The position numbers were made by a program, and so were the translations under genes. A stretch of 64,000 bases of DNA from an uncultured Clostridia bacterium (GTDB lineage: Bacteria > Bacillota > Clostridia > TANB77 > CAG-508): the NCBI GenBank assembly GCA_948976265.1, contig CARFUA010000003.1, positions 145,274 to 209,273 of the forward strand. The letters are read 5' to 3'. The notes under the pieces are model-generated. The model saw only the letters and a program-made list of their open reading frames with translations, ran no database searches and had not been told where the DNA came from. Positions 17,357-27,219 of this stretch are shown piece by piece. Numbering within the stretch: the first letter of the stretch is position 1; each line of letters starts with the position of its first letter.

Positions 17357-19083
17357 AAAAAAGAATTTTATTAGCACTGCTGATGATTTTAATAATAGCA
17401 GGTGGAATTTTTGCATTTAGTAAATGGAAAGTAAATGGAAAGGAAGAACCAAATATAGAATACAAATCAAATAAAAATTTAGGAATTGTGTTATCTCTGG
17501 AAGATGAAATCAGTGATAATACAGCTTGGTGTGGAACGTTTAATTTGATTTGGAACGATTTAAAAAATGATTTAGCCAAACAAGATATTCTATTTACACC
17601 ACAAAAAAAGTTGGTTGAAAACCTAAATAAAGGCACCTTCAATACTTCACATTTATCCGAAAATAGCTATTATAAAGTATATGGTAGACCGACTTTAGAA
17701 TTAAAAGCTGAAATCGAAAAAGCGATTCAAGAAAAGTTTAACGAAACCAGCGATATTTTAGACGATTTTGATTGGAACAATCGTAATCCTGAAGATTATT
17801 TTTTGTATACTATGCTCAAAAAAGAATTTGAATTTCCAAAAGCATTTTCTGAGTTGGAAGAGGGAACATTCGGAAATTATGAAAATGTAACTTATTTTGG
17901 AATTGATGAAAGTACGGATGAGCAAGTGAGAAAGCAAGTGGAAGTATTATACTATCATTCGAAAGATGATTTTGCAGTTAAATTATTCACCAAAGAAAAT
18001 GATGAAGTAATTTTGGCAAAAGGACGCGAGGAAAATTCATTTGGAAAAATGTACGAAACAATTCAAAAAGAAAAGGAAAATTATGAAGGAGAAATCAGTT
18101 TTGGGGAAGAAGATATTTTAAAAATACCCAATATCAAATTCAATTTAAAAGAAGAATTTCACGAATTAGAAAATGAGCCATTTTTATTTTCCAATGGTAA
18201 TGAATACCAAATCGAAACTGCTTTACAAACCATTCAATTTGAGTTGGATAAAAAAGGCGGAAAAATCAAAAGTGAAGCAGGTATGATGGTAAGAAAAATG
18301 GCAATCATGATGCCAGAAGAACCAAGACAATTTCTAGTAGATGATACCTTTACGATTTTTCTATTAGAAGAAAATCGAGATTTACCATACTTTGCAGCGA
18401 AAATATCAGATATTACAGCCGTACAAAATCAAGCAAGCAAAAGTGGTAGTTCACAAAATGCAGATACTGAGGAAAAAGTTTATTTTTATGGAAAAGTCAT
18501 CGAATCTAATCAAAATTCTATTGTAGTAGAGCCAAATGAAGACGAAGAAATTCGAAAATCAGCTGACAAAATTTCGATCGCATTAGAGAAAAATTTGGAC
18601 TATATGTATGAAGTGGGAACGAATGTGAAAATAACATACAATGGCGTTATCATGGAAACGTATCCTGCGCAAGTTGAGGCAATGGATATTGAAATCAAAT
18701 CAGCTGAAAATTTTGAAATTCATTTTGTGAATCAGCAACATGAAAGTAGAGACAAAGTTCGTCCGATTTTAGAAAAGACGGAAACGGAGAAATATGATTA
18801 TAATATTTATGCTTATTTAGGAGAAGTTAATATTGTAATCAATGGAAAAGAAATGCCGCTTCGAGAGGCTTTGTTAGAAAACAAAATCACAATGGATGAG
18901 ATCATTGCCAAAGCAAATGAAGATGTAGACAGTGAAAAAATAAAAGGCGATATGTATAATGATGGTGGAAGTATGATTTATCGCTATGAGGAATATACAA
19001 TCATCAAAGTGCATAATTTAGATGGAAATCGTGATGTTTATATTGGTATTCCAGAGATGGAATTGAAGGATGTCAAATCATAA
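17353..19083 (+). CDS. Membrane-anchored protein with OB-like domain
   Basis: A 576-residue protein with a signal anchor (ILLALLMILIIAGGIFAF). The first 350 external residues are unrecognised. Residues about 378-450 (YFYGKVIESNQNSIVVEP, VGTNVKITYNGVI) look like a DUF3221-type OB-fold domain. It overlaps the DUF5050-like gene by ATGA and has AAAGGAGG upstream. A strong terminator follows. Function unknown; the pairing suggests a surface complex. Confidence 0.6.
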   Translation: MKKRILLALLMILIIAGGIFAFSKWKVNGKEEPNIEYKSNKNLGIVLSLEDEISDNTAWCGTFNLIWNDLKNDLAKQDILFTPQKKLVENLNKGTFNTSHLSENSYYKVYGRPTLELKAEIEKAIQEKFNETSDILDDFDWNNRNPEDYFLYTMLKKEFEFPKAFSELEEGTFGNYENVTYFGIDESTDEQVRKQVEVLYYHSKDDFAVKLFTKENDEVILAKGREENSFGKMYETIQKEKENYEGEISFGEEDILKIPNIKFNLKEEFHELENEPFLFSNGNEYQIETALQTIQFELDKKGGKIKSEAGMMVRKMAIMMPEEPRQFLVDDTFTIFLLEENRDLPYFAAKISDITAVQNQASKSGSSQNADTEEKVYFYGKVIESNQNSIVVEPNEDEEIRKSADKISIALEKNLDYMYEVGTNVKITYNGVIMETYPAQVEAMDIEIKSAENFEIHFVNQQHESRDKVRPILEKTETEKYDYNIYAYLGEVNIVINGKEMPLREALLENKITMDEIIAKANEDVDSEKIKGDMYNDGGSMIYRYEEYTIIKVHNLDGNRDVYIGIPEMELKDVKS

Positions 19084-19094
19084 AATATAAAAGA

Positions 19095-19140
19095 AAAAAT
19101 CCCAATTATAAGACATAGTTTTGATATTGGGATTTTTTTT
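19095..19140 (+). terminator. Rho-independent terminator
   Basis: AAAAATCCCAAT pairs with ATTGGGATTTTT (from about 19125), followed by a long T run. Confidence 0.88.
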
Positions 19141-19141
19141 G

Positions 19142-19240
19142 CAAAAGTCATTGGGAAAATGTGAAAACACTACACAAAAGTCATACGAGAAATGTGAAAT
19201 AATACCGCAAAAGTCCTTTACAAAACGTGGAAACTATGAT
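19142..19240 (+). repeat. Three tandem 33-bp direct repeats upstream of the ATPase gene
   Basis: Units start at 19142, 19175 and 19208, each exactly 33 bp. Each begins CAAAAGTC and contains a variant of GAGAAATGTGAAA. The third unit merges with the promoter of the next gene: TTTACA at 19217-19222 lies inside it, and TATAAT is at 19240-19245. Similar units follow the ATPase gene. Confidence 0.85.
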
Positions 19241-19245
19241 ATAAT
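19217..19245 (+). promoter_or_regulatory. Promoter embedded in the third 33-bp repeat
   Basis: TTTACA, 17 bp, TATAAT. The -35 is part of the repeat unit, so any protein that binds the repeats could control this gene. Confidence 0.7.
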
Positions 19246-19274
19246 ATGAGTATGAAATGATTTTGAGGGAAGTG

Positions 19275-20597
19275 ATGAAAATGTATCGAATAGGTGTCGA
19301 GGAATTAAAGAAATGGAAAAATTCAAATCATCGAAAACCATTGATTATAAGAGGGGCAAGACAAGTTGGAAAAACCTGGTTAATGAAGGAATTTGGTGCT
19401 AAATTTTATAAAAAGTGTGCGTATATTAATTTTGATGATAACACAAGAATGAACCAACTTTTTGAAGAAGATTTTGATATGAATCGAATCATACAGGGCT
19501 TAAAAATTGAATCGGGTGTGAATATAGAACCTGAAAATACATTAATTATTTTAGATGAAATTCAGGAAACGCCAAAAGCATTAAAATCGCTAAAATATTT
19601 TTGCGAAAATGCAAATGAATATCATATTGTTTCTGCTGGTTCTTTGCTAGGAGTAGCTATTCATCAAAATATCTCATTTCCTGTGGGAAAAGTAGACTTT
19701 CTAGATTTGACGCCATTTAGTTTTTTTGAATTTTTGAAAGCGCTAGGAGAAGAAGAATTATTAGAACTCTTGCAAAAAAATGATATTCCTTTAATTGAAA
19801 TATTTCATACAAAATTCAAGGAATTATTGAAATTATATTATTATGTAGGTGGGATGCCAGAAGCAGTAGAGGAATATGTGATGAATCGTGATTTACAAGA
19901 AGTACGAAAGATTCAAAAAAAATTGTTAGAAGCGTATGAACAAGACTTTTCAAAACATGCGCCTAATACCATAATTCCTAAGATTAGACAACTTTGGCGC
20001 AATATTCCAACACAACTTGCAAAAGAAAATAAAAAATTTATTTATGGTTTGGTGCGAGAAGGAGCTAGAGCTAGAGAATATGAAACTGCGCTATCTTGGC
20101 TAATTGATTGTGGACTTGTTTATCAAGTAAATCGTGTTAATAATAGTAAAGTGCCATTGTCGGCCTATCAAGATTTTAATGCCTTTAAATTATATTTGTT
20201 AGATGTCGGTTTATTGGGGGCTATGTCAGGCATTGATGCTAAAACATTATTGGAAGGAAATGACATTTTTGAGGAGTTTAAAGGAAGTTTAACAGAGCAG
20301 TATGTATTGTGCCAATTAAAGCAATGTACAGATTTATCTGTTTTTTATTGGACCTCGAATACAGGAACAGCTGAAGTTGACTTTATTACGCAAATTGGAA
20401 GAAAGAATGTACCGATTGAAGTAAAGGCAAGTGAAAATTTGCAAGCTAAGAGTTTGAAAATGTTTATGCAAAAATATCATACCAATGTGAATGTGAGAAC
20501 CTCTATGTCAACGTATAGACAAGAGGAAAAGCTTGTAAATATTCCACTTTATATGATTGGAAATATTCCAAAATTGGTAAGAAAAAGAAAAATATAA
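19275..20597 (+). CDS. AAA ATPase with DUF4143 domain
   Basis: A 440-residue COG1373-type protein. The AAA_14 domain has Walker A GARQVGKT and Walker B TLIILDEIQ, followed by a sensor region IVSAGSLLG. The C-terminal DUF4143 domain has GTAEVDFI and PIEVKAS, the D...ExK arrangement of restriction-like nucleases. These proteins are widespread, often variable, and of unresolved function. GAGGG precedes ATG 19275; ATG 19281 is also possible. The gene is bracketed by the same 33-bp repeat on both sides. Confidence 0.82.
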   Translation: MKMYRIGVEELKKWKNSNHRKPLIIRGARQVGKTWLMKEFGAKFYKKCAYINFDDNTRMNQLFEEDFDMNRIIQGLKIESGVNIEPENTLIILDEIQETPKALKSLKYFCENANEYHIVSAGSLLGVAIHQNISFPVGKVDFLDLTPFSFFEFLKALGEEELLELLQKNDIPLIEIFHTKFKELLKLYYYVGGMPEAVEEYVMNRDLQEVRKIQKKLLEAYEQDFSKHAPNTIIPKIRQLWRNIPTQLAKENKKFIYGLVREGARAREYETALSWLIDCGLVYQVNRVNNSKVPLSAYQDFNAFKLYLLDVGLLGAMSGIDAKTLLEGNDIFEEFKGSLTEQYVLCQLKQCTDLSVFYWTSNTGTAEVDFITQIGRKNVPIEVKASENLQAKSLKMFMQKYHTNVNVRTSMSTYRQEEKLVNIPLYMIGNIPKLVRKRKI

Positions 20598-20688
20598 AAA
20601 GTCATTATTAAAATGTGATAAAAATCACAAAAGTCGTATGAGAAATGTGAAACAATAGCCCAAAAGTCATTTGACTTTTGGGCTATTG
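20596..20688 (+). repeat. 33-bp repeats downstream of the ATPase gene, ending in an inverted copy
   Basis: A degenerate 32-bp unit (20596-20627), a clear 33-bp unit (20628-20660) and a partial third unit. The clear unit matches the second upstream unit at about 28 of 33 positions. The array ends in a hairpin: CAATAGCCCAAAAGTCA (20653-20669), TT, then its exact inverse, of 17 bp. The hairpin lies between the ATPase gene and the convergent peptidase gene and may serve as terminator. Confidence 0.82.
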
Positions 20689-21411
20689 TTATTCATAACT
20701 CTCAATATACAAAGCTTTCGCAATATAAGGCACAATCTCATTTATCGAATACCAGCCAGAACTTTTGCTATCATTTTCGAGTCCGTTTGGATTTGATAAA
20801 TAAACCATATCTTTGCCATCGGTAGCAAGAAGAACCATGTAGTGTGACTTGGTTGTCCAACGATTTTCTTCTGGTTGATTCCAAACACAGATTAAAACAG
20901 GGCGATTGGTTTTTAAATGTTCAAGAATAGCATGTTTGGATAAATGCGCATGATCAAAGTAAAAATCTGTATTTTCAATTCCAAAGGTAGAAGACAATTC
21001 TTTAGAAATAGCATCTTGTTTTAAAACAGGTGTATATTTTTTTCGTAAATCTTCCGGTGTTACATCTTGCTTATAGCCACTAAGAATAATGGCAATGGAA
21101 GTAATACCACAACCGTTTTCTTCCATTGTTCCGCCCCAGTAAGGAAGTTTACTCCAAGGTGTATTTCCGTTTTGTTTATATTCTTTGTAAGTTTTTTGGT
21201 GAGTGGATTGGGTTGTGAAAGTAGTGAAATAAGCATCGTTGTCTTTTATTTTTTCTTGCCCAATTCCAGCATAATTTTTATTTTGGTCTTGTTTGATGAT
21301 TTTATATTGTGTAATATTTTGTTTTTGATAAATGTTCCAAATTAGGATAGCAAGTAATCCTAAAAAAATGATTTTTTTCAATCTAAATTTTTTCTTTTTT
21401 TGTTTTTTCAT
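20689..21411 (-). CDS. C39-like family peptidase
   Basis: A 240-residue exported cysteine-peptidase-like protein. An N-terminal membrane helix (KIIFLGLLAILIWNIY) is followed by a C39_2 domain from about residue 90. It has the catalytic Cys in MEENGCGITSIA, the His in SHYMVLLA and a following Asn in YLSNPNG. It may cleave surface peptides. TAAGGAGGAG precedes the start. It is transcribed toward the repeat-hairpin region and divergent from the XRE gene. Confidence 0.8.
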   Translation of the reverse strand: MKKQKKKKFRLKKIIFLGLLAILIWNIYQKQNITQYKIIKQDQNKNYAGIGQEKIKDNDAYFTTFTTQSTHQKTYKEYKQNGNTPWSKLPYWGGTMEENGCGITSIAIILSGYKQDVTPEDLRKKYTPVLKQDAISKELSSTFGIENTDFYFDHAHLSKHAILEHLKTNRPVLICVWNQPEENRWTTKSHYMVLLATDGKDMVYLSNPNGLENDSKSSGWYSINEIVPYIAKALYIESYE

Positions 21412-21462
21412 AGGCTCCTCCTTATATTAATTTTATTATACATGAAAAAATGCTAAAAAGTT

Positions 21463-21500
21463 TTAAGGAAATCTTAAAGGTTTATTAAGGTTTTCTTAAA
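21463..21500 (+). promoter_or_regulatory. Four 11-bp-phased TTAA(G/A) half-sites
   Basis: TTAAG 21463, TTAAA 21474, TTAAG 21485 and TTAAA 21496 repeat at exactly 11 bp, ending 14 bp before the -35 TTGAAA (21515-21520) and -10 TATAAT (21537-21542). This is the layout of binding sites for OmpR/PhoB-type response regulators such as PhoP of Bacillus. Confidence 0.65.
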
Positions 21501-21673
21501 ATTTGGAAAAAGACTTGAAAAATGAAAAATACATACTATAATTAAATTAAGAGAGACATAAAACCTTGAAAAAACGAAAATGCAACTGAGAATTGACAAA
21601 AAACAACTCAAAATTGGTAGAATGCAACCAGTAGAAGTTGTAAAATGAAGACAAGAAAGGAGTGATTTTTTAG

Positions 21674-23203
21674 ATGAAATTATCAGAAAATTTGAAAAGA
21701 ATACGAAAGGAAAATCATTTATCACAAGAACAATTGGCAGAAAAGTTGGGGGTTTCGAGACAGGCAGTTTCGAAATGGGAATCTGGACAGAGTTATCCAG
21801 AAATGGATAAAGTGTTGCTGATTTGCAAACTGTTTGATTATAAAATGGATGAATTGATGAATGAAAATGTAAAAGAAGTGGAAGAAACAAGACAATCGAA
21901 AAATAATATCAATCAGTATATTGATGAGTTTTTTGATAAAGTCACCAAAATTGTTAGCATGCTAAGCAGTATGAATTGGAGACAACGATTGGGCTGTTTG
22001 ATGGAACAAATTATGGTTGGAATTGTTTTGTCTTGCATTTTAGCAATATTAGGTGGAATTGGAGATTCGATTTTGATAGGCATTATTCATAATTTTCCAG
22101 TTGGAGTAAGTTCTTTTATAGAAAATATTTTAGGTTCGATTTATCTTATTTTAGCTTTTGTGGTTGGTATTACAGTTTTCTTACATATTTTTAAAATTCG
22201 CTATTTGGATTATTATGAAATTGTGAAAGAAGAAAAAACAGAAGATGCCGATGTTTCAGAAGAGCCAGAAAAATTGGAAACAGAAAAAGTTTTGCTAGAA
22301 AAGAAAAAAGAAAAAATTGTGATTCGAGACCCACAACATTCTCAATCAAGATTTTTGACAGAAATGATGAAAGTGATTTTATGGGGAATTAAATTTGTGG
22401 CATTTTGGTTTGCTTGTATTTTTGCTTTTTCATTAATTGGTTTTGTGATGTTGTTCATTCTTAGTTTCTTGTTTGTTGGAACAGGACAGGTATTTTGGGG
22501 AAGCTTGTGTGGAATTTTAGGCGCAATTGTGATTAATGTGGTTATTTTGGAATTGTTTTATGACTTTATTGCAAGCAGAAAACCGAAGAAAAGTCGAATG
22601 GCGATTTCTGTTTTAGCAGGATTAGTTTTGATTGGATGTAGTATTGGAATGATACTAATCGGACTTACTGGATTTCATTATGAAGAAAATGCGGAAGTAA
22701 GTTATGAAAAAGAAGCGGTTTTTGAAACAGCAATGACAGAGAATTTGTCGATTAATCGATGGTTTCGTGAGGTGGAATTTGTGGAAACAGATTCAGCAGA
22801 TGTACGTGTTGTGGTAAAACATTCGAAATATTATGTAGCAGATATTAGTGAGGAAAATGAAACAATTTTTATTCATTATTGGCAAGATGAATCGAAAATT
22901 ATGGATGCCATTCGTGAGAATATTGAAGATATTAATCATAGAGTGATTAAAAACTATTATGTACCAAGTATTTGTGTGTATGCATCAAAAGAAAATATTG
23001 AGAAAATGATTCAAAATGAGAGAAATAAAAAAGAGCAAGAAGAACAAACGAAATCGATTAAATTACAAGAAGCCATGAATGAAATGGAAATTCAGTTGTT
23101 AGAGTTAGAACAGGAAATAGACGAAAAAGACTTGCAGATTGAAACATTAACAGAGCAAGTGGAACAATTTGAACAAGAAGGAATGTTGGAAAGAGAAATG
23201 TAG
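21674..23203 (+). CDS. Membrane protein with N-terminal XRE HTH domain
   Basis: A 509-residue protein. Residues 1-65 form an XRE helix-turn-helix (LSQEQLAEKLGVSRQAVSKWE). At least four membrane helices lie between about 113 and 340, and a C-terminal coiled coil at 440-509 (MNEMEIQLLELEQEIDEKDL). It is probably a membrane-bound regulator linking an envelope signal to transcription. AAAGGAG precedes ATG 21674. Phased TTAAG sites sit upstream of its promoter. Confidence 0.75.
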   Translation: MKLSENLKRIRKENHLSQEQLAEKLGVSRQAVSKWESGQSYPEMDKVLLICKLFDYKMDELMNENVKEVEETRQSKNNINQYIDEFFDKVTKIVSMLSSMNWRQRLGCLMEQIMVGIVLSCILAILGGIGDSILIGIIHNFPVGVSSFIENILGSIYLILAFVVGITVFLHIFKIRYLDYYEIVKEEKTEDADVSEEPEKLETEKVLLEKKKEKIVIRDPQHSQSRFLTEMMKVILWGIKFVAFWFACIFAFSLIGFVMLFILSFLFVGTGQVFWGSLCGILGAIVINVVILELFYDFIASRKPKKSRMAISVLAGLVLIGCSIGMILIGLTGFHYEENAEVSYEKEAVFETAMTENLSINRWFREVEFVETDSADVRVVVKHSKYYVADISEENETIFIHYWQDESKIMDAIRENIEDINHRVIKNYYVPSICVYASKENIEKMIQNERNKKEQEEQTKSIKLQEAMNEMEIQLLELEQEIDEKDLQIETLTEQVEQFEQEGMLEREM

Positions 23204-23271
23204 AATCTTACAAAAATGTAAGATTATTGAAAGGTAAATCCATACGCAAAATGAGAAAAACAAGGTATAAT
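23204..23271 (+). promoter_or_regulatory. Response-regulator operator and promoter of the glycosyltransferase operon
   Basis: A perfect inverted repeat AATCTTACA-N4-TGTAAGATT (23204-23225) lies 43 bp from its CTTACA-N4-TGTAAG core to the -10 TATAAT (23266-23271). There is no -35 match, which fits an activated promoter. The same site with the same spacing occurs before the bceAB-type operon at 38765. As a hairpin it could also end the previous gene, but no T run follows. Confidence 0.7.
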
Positions 23272-23299
23272 CGTTTTAAAAGGGGAAAGGGAAAAAAGA

Positions 23300-24350
23300 A
23301 TGAATATTTTAATTTTGACAGCCAAATGTGGAATGGGACATTATACTGCTTCTATGTCCTTGAAACAAGAATTAGAAAATGAAAATACACGGAGTAGAGG
23401 TAATAGACTTTTTTGAGCTTATTTTTCCAAAAATGAAAACAATGATTTATGGAATCTTTAATTTTTTGGTGAGTCGATGTAGTTGTGTTTATAATTTCTT
23501 TTATAAATTTTCAGCCAATACAAAGTTTGCGCCGTTTAAAAGTATGATGCGAAAGCGAATTGAGAAAATATTGGAAGAAAAAAACATTGATATTGTGATT
23601 TCTACATTTCCAGTATGTTCAAAATATGTTTCGGTTTATAAGAAAGTAAAAAATACGAATTTGAAGTTATATACATACATTACGGATGTGGAAGTAAATC
23701 AAGAATGGCTGACAGATGAGACAGACGCTTATTTTGTGGCTTCAGATGAAACAAAATGGCAAATGATGCAAAATGGAGTTTCAAGTAATCGAATCAAAGT
23801 AGTGGGAATTCCTGTGAAACGAGAGTTTAAAAAGACAAGTTTCGAAAAAGGCAAAAATGAGATTTTGGTAATGGGAGGTGGCTTAGGCTTACTGCCAGCG
23901 ATGGAGGAAACATTAGATAATTTAGCAAAACATCGAGAAATACATATTACATTGTTAACAGGAAAAAACCAGAAAATGTTTGAAAAATATTACGGAAAAT
24001 ATAATAATATGAAGGTAGTTGGTTATACCGATAAAGTATATGAATATCTGAAAAAGGCAGAATTGATTCTTACCAAAGCTGGAGGAATTACGCTTTTTGA
24101 AGCCATTCATTCGAAGACGCCAATGTATGTTTTGAATCCGTTTTTAAGTCAGGAAATTGGAAATGCGAAATTTATTGAAAAAAATGAAATGGGAAAAGTG
24201 GTTTGGAATAAAACAGGAAATGTCGCAAAAGATATTTTAGATTTATTAAAATCGCCAGACGAATTAGAAAAGATGCGAAAAAATATGCAGAGGATTAAAA
24301 GTCAATTAGAAGAAATAACGGTAATGGATTTGTACGAGAAGGGAGCGTAA
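23300..24350 (+). CDS. MGDG-synthase-like glycosyltransferase, +1 frameshift at CGG
   Basis: A processive diacylglycerol glycosyltransferase-like protein (UgtP/MGDG synthase type), about 349 residues after recoding. Frame 0 from ATG 23300 encodes the conserved start LILTAKCGMGHYTASMSLK and reaches CGG at 23390-23392 (ACA-CGG-AGT). Homology continues only in +1 (Gly-VEVIDFFELIFPKM). Later motifs include VMGGGLGLLPAM and LILTKAGGITLFEA. Without the shift the product ends 9 codons later. It is the first gene of a glycolipid/deacetylase/flippase operon. Confidence 0.85.
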
Positions 24351-24352
24351 AA

Positions 24353-25039
24353 ATGGTGATTGTGGGAATTGTTTTTTTGGCGATTTTGAGTTTATTTCTA
24401 GTGTATGGATTTTTGCCGTCATATCTGAATAAACAAAAATTTTTTCGAAAAAAGAAACCAGAAGGAAATGCAATTTATTTAACATTTGATGATGGACCAA
24501 GTGAATATACCGAAAAACTATTACAACTTTTGAATCGCTATCAAATAAAAGCAACTTTTTTCTGTGTGGCTAATTTTGCGAAAGAACGAAAAAACGTGAT
24601 TGAAAAAATGAAACAATCAGGTCATGTAATTGCACTTCATTCTTTAAAACATAAAAATTCAATGTTGCAAGGGATAATTGAAACCAAATTGGATTTGGAA
24701 AAAAGTTTGCAGACAATGGAAGCACTTGAAGTTTTTGTAAAATATTATAGGCCACCTTGGGGGGATGCTAATTGGTATTTGCTTCATGAGTTGAAAAAGA
24801 AGAAAATTCCTTGCATTTTATGGAATGTTATGGCAGAAGATTGGGAAGCAGATACTACAGAAGAAATCATTGCTGACAAACTTTTGGCAAGAGTCAAAAA
24901 AGGCGATATTATTTGTTTACACGACGGAAGAGGAAAAAAGGAAGCGCCACAAAAGACGATTTTAGCATTAGAAAAAGTGATACCAATATTTTTAGAGAAA
25001 GGATTTCAGTTTAAAACGATTGATGAATACAAAATTTAA
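24353..25039 (+). CDS. Polysaccharide deacetylase family protein
   Basis: A 228-residue NodB-domain deacetylase with an N-terminal membrane anchor (VGIVFLAILSLFLVYGFLP). Catalytic motifs are LTFDDGPS (Asp pair), ALHSLKHKN (metal His), RPPWGDAN and the late CLHDG. It probably removes acetyl groups from a wall polymer outside the membrane, a known way to resist lysozyme. It starts 2 bp after the glycosyltransferase gene and overlaps the flippase gene. Confidence 0.88.
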   Translation: MVIVGIVFLAILSLFLVYGFLPSYLNKQKFFRKKKPEGNAIYLTFDDGPSEYTEKLLQLLNRYQIKATFFCVANFAKERKNVIEKMKQSGHVIALHSLKHKNSMLQGIIETKLDLEKSLQTMEALEVFVKYYRPPWGDANWYLLHELKKKKIPCILWNVMAEDWEADTTEEIIADKLLARVKKGDIICLHDGRGKKEAPQKTILALEKVIPIFLEKGFQFKTIDEYKI

Positions 25040-26049
25040 AAAGGGAATTTTGAATGCTTTTATTTTTATATTTTTTGTGAGTTTGACATTTTATATTGTG
25101 CTGAAAGATAACAGCATTCTAGAAATTTTGCAGATTGTAAAACAGGTGGATAAAAAATTTATTTTGCTGGCTATATTTTGCATGTTTTGGTTTGTGTTAT
25201 CAGAAGGAATTAATATTGCGAGGACATTGAAGTTGTTGGATTGTAAAATTAGTTTTCGAAAAGGATTGAAATATGCATTTGTTGGATTTTTCTTTAGTTC
25301 GGTGACGCCAAGTGCTTCGGGTGGAGATCCAATGCAGATTTATTACATGAAAAAAGATGGCTTACCAATTGGACATTCTGCTTTGGCAATTTTGACGGAA
25401 TTTTCGAGTTTTCAATTTGTAACGGTTGTGATGGCACTGGTTGGATTTGTAACAAGTTGTGGATTTATTGAAAATTCGATGGGAAATATTAAGTATTTTT
25501 TATGTTTGGGTGTTGCAATTAATGTGGGAATTTTGGCAATTGTGTTGCTGAGCATTTTTTCGAAGAATTTAATTCGAAAATTGGTGGATGTGGTTTGTAA
25601 GATTTTGGAGAAATTTCATTATCAGAAAGTGGAAGATTTTCGAGGGAAATGTTTGGGCCAAATTAAGGAATATAAGGCTGGTGGTGAGCTTTTAAAAAAA
25701 CATCCGAGAGTGCTTTTGAAAATTGTTGGAACAACGGTGGTGCAGGTAATTTTGTATCATAGTATTCCCTATTTTATTTATGCATCGTTTGGATTAGGGG
25801 AAGCCAGCTTTTGGCAGTTTTTAGCATTGCAGTCAGTGCTGTATATAGCGGTTTCTTGTATGCCACTTCCGGGGGCAGTTGGTGTGAGTGAAGGCGGATT
25901 TTTGATGATTTATAGAGTATTATTTCCAACGCGGATTGCTAAATAGTGCGATGCTTTTGAGTCGAGGAATTAGTTTTTATTTGTTTGTGTTAGTAAGTGG
26001 ATTGGCAGTTTTGAGTTTTAGTTTGAGAGGAAAGAAAGGATATTTATGA
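25023..26049 (+). CDS. LPG-synthase-TM-like flippase, +1 frameshift at CGG
   Basis: A UPF0104/MprF-flippase-like protein of about 341 residues with eight or so membrane helices; FFSSVTPSASGGDPMQIYYM and CMPLPGAVGVSEGGFLMIY are family landmarks. Frame 0 hits CGG at 25932-25934 (ACG-CGG-ATT) and stops at once (RIAK). In +1 the chain continues Gly-LLNSAMLLSRGISFYLF to TGA 26049, giving the expected last helix and length. ATG 25023 overlaps the previous stop. It may move glycolipid across the membrane. Confidence 0.82.
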
Positions 26050-26087
26050 AAAAACAATATTACAACTGTTTTCTAACAGTTACAGTT

Positions 26088-26195
26088 TCTTGAAATTTAA
26101 GCTAATTTGTGCTATAATATAACTCTATTTTGATGTAAATAGTAGGTCATGAAATGTATTTTGAGTGGGAAACTTAGAGTACATTTTATTTTTGA
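26088..26195 (+). other. Possible short transcript with own promoter and hairpin
   Basis: TTGAAA-17-TATAAT lies at about 26091-26119, followed by roughly 35 bp and then an AAATGTA/TACATTT hairpin with a T-rich tail. No convincing ORF is present. It could be a small RNA or a decayed unit. A separate promoter (TTGAAA-17-TAAAAT, about 26263-26291) serves the next gene. Confidence 0.25.
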
Positions 26196-26327
26196 AAAAA
26201 GGACTTTAGGTAGAGGGGTTCATGAATTTGGGGCAGGATATAATGATTAATTTTACATAAAAATCTTGAAAATAGTGGATATTTGTGATAAAATTTCCAT
26301 AAATAACTCATAGAAAGGGGATTGAAA

Positions 26328-27218
26328 ATGGGTTTAATATTAAAAAATGTATCCAAAACATTTGTAGGAAAAAAAGCTGTTGATAATGTTTCATTAGTCT
26401 TGGATAAGCCGGGAGTATATGGTTTGCTTGGTACAAATGGGGCAGGAAAAACAACAACGATTCGAATGATATTAGGCATTATTAAAAAAGAGAGTGGCGA
26501 GATTACTTGGAATGGAAAAGCAGTGGATCGTAAGAGTGTCAATTTTGGTTATTTGCCAGAGGAAAGAGGGGTGTATCCAAAGACAAAAATTGTGGACCAA
26601 TTGATGTATTTTGCAGAATTGAAAGGAATGAAAAAAACGGAAGCACAACAATCGATTCAAAAATGGGCAAAAGAATTAAAAGTAGAAGAATACTTAAATA
26701 TGACAGCTGAAAAACTTTCGAAAGGAAATCAGCAAAAAATACAATTCATGACAGCTGTGATTCATAATCCAGAATTAGTGGTTTTAGATGAACCGTTTAG
26801 TGGATTGGACCCAGTTAATACCGAAATTTTGAAAAATATTATTATTGATTTAGTAAAAAATGGAAAATATGTGATTATGTCAGCTCATCAAATGGCGACA
26901 ATTGAGGAGTTTTGTAGCGACATCTTGATTTTATGCAAAGGAAAAACCGTTTTACAGGGAAATTTGAAGGAAATTAAGGAATCGTATCCAGCCAACCGTG
27001 TAAAAGTGGATGTGAATCAAAAAATTGATTCGTACATAAAAGAGTTTGGGTTAGAAATTGAAAATGAGAAAAATAATGAATATACCTTAAAAATCACCGA
27101 AGAAGAAAAGGCGCATAAACTTTTGAATAAAATCGTGTCAGAAGGTGTGACACTGAACAAATTTGAAATTATGAAGCCAACGCTGAATGATATATTTATA
27201 GAAAAGGTAGGTGAATAA
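26328..27218 (+). CDS. ABC transporter ATP-binding protein, NatA-like
   Basis: A 296-residue ATPase for an ABC-2 type exporter. Walker A is GTNGAGKTT, the signature LSKGNQQKIQF, Walker B LVVLDEPFSGLDP and the H-loop SAHQM. A C-terminal DUF4162-like domain (about 215-296) is typical of NatA-type proteins. ATG 26328 follows AAAGGGG. The next gene encodes its permease. Substrate unknown, possibly sodium or a drug. Confidence 0.9.
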   Translation: MGLILKNVSKTFVGKKAVDNVSLVLDKPGVYGLLGTNGAGKTTTIRMILGIIKKESGEITWNGKAVDRKSVNFGYLPEERGVYPKTKIVDQLMYFAELKGMKKTEAQQSIQKWAKELKVEEYLNMTAEKLSKGNQQKIQFMTAVIHNPELVVLDEPFSGLDPVNTEILKNIIIDLVKNGKYVIMSAHQMATIEEFCSDILILCKGKTVLQGNLKEIKESYPANRVKVDVNQKIDSYIKEFGLEIENEKNNEYTLKITEEEKAHKLLNKIVSEGVTLNKFEIMKPTLNDIFIEKVGE

Positions 27219-27219
27219 A

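Noticed and set aside
19142..20688. CRISPR array
   Set aside because: The 33-bp units are tandem with no unique spacers and there are no cas genes.
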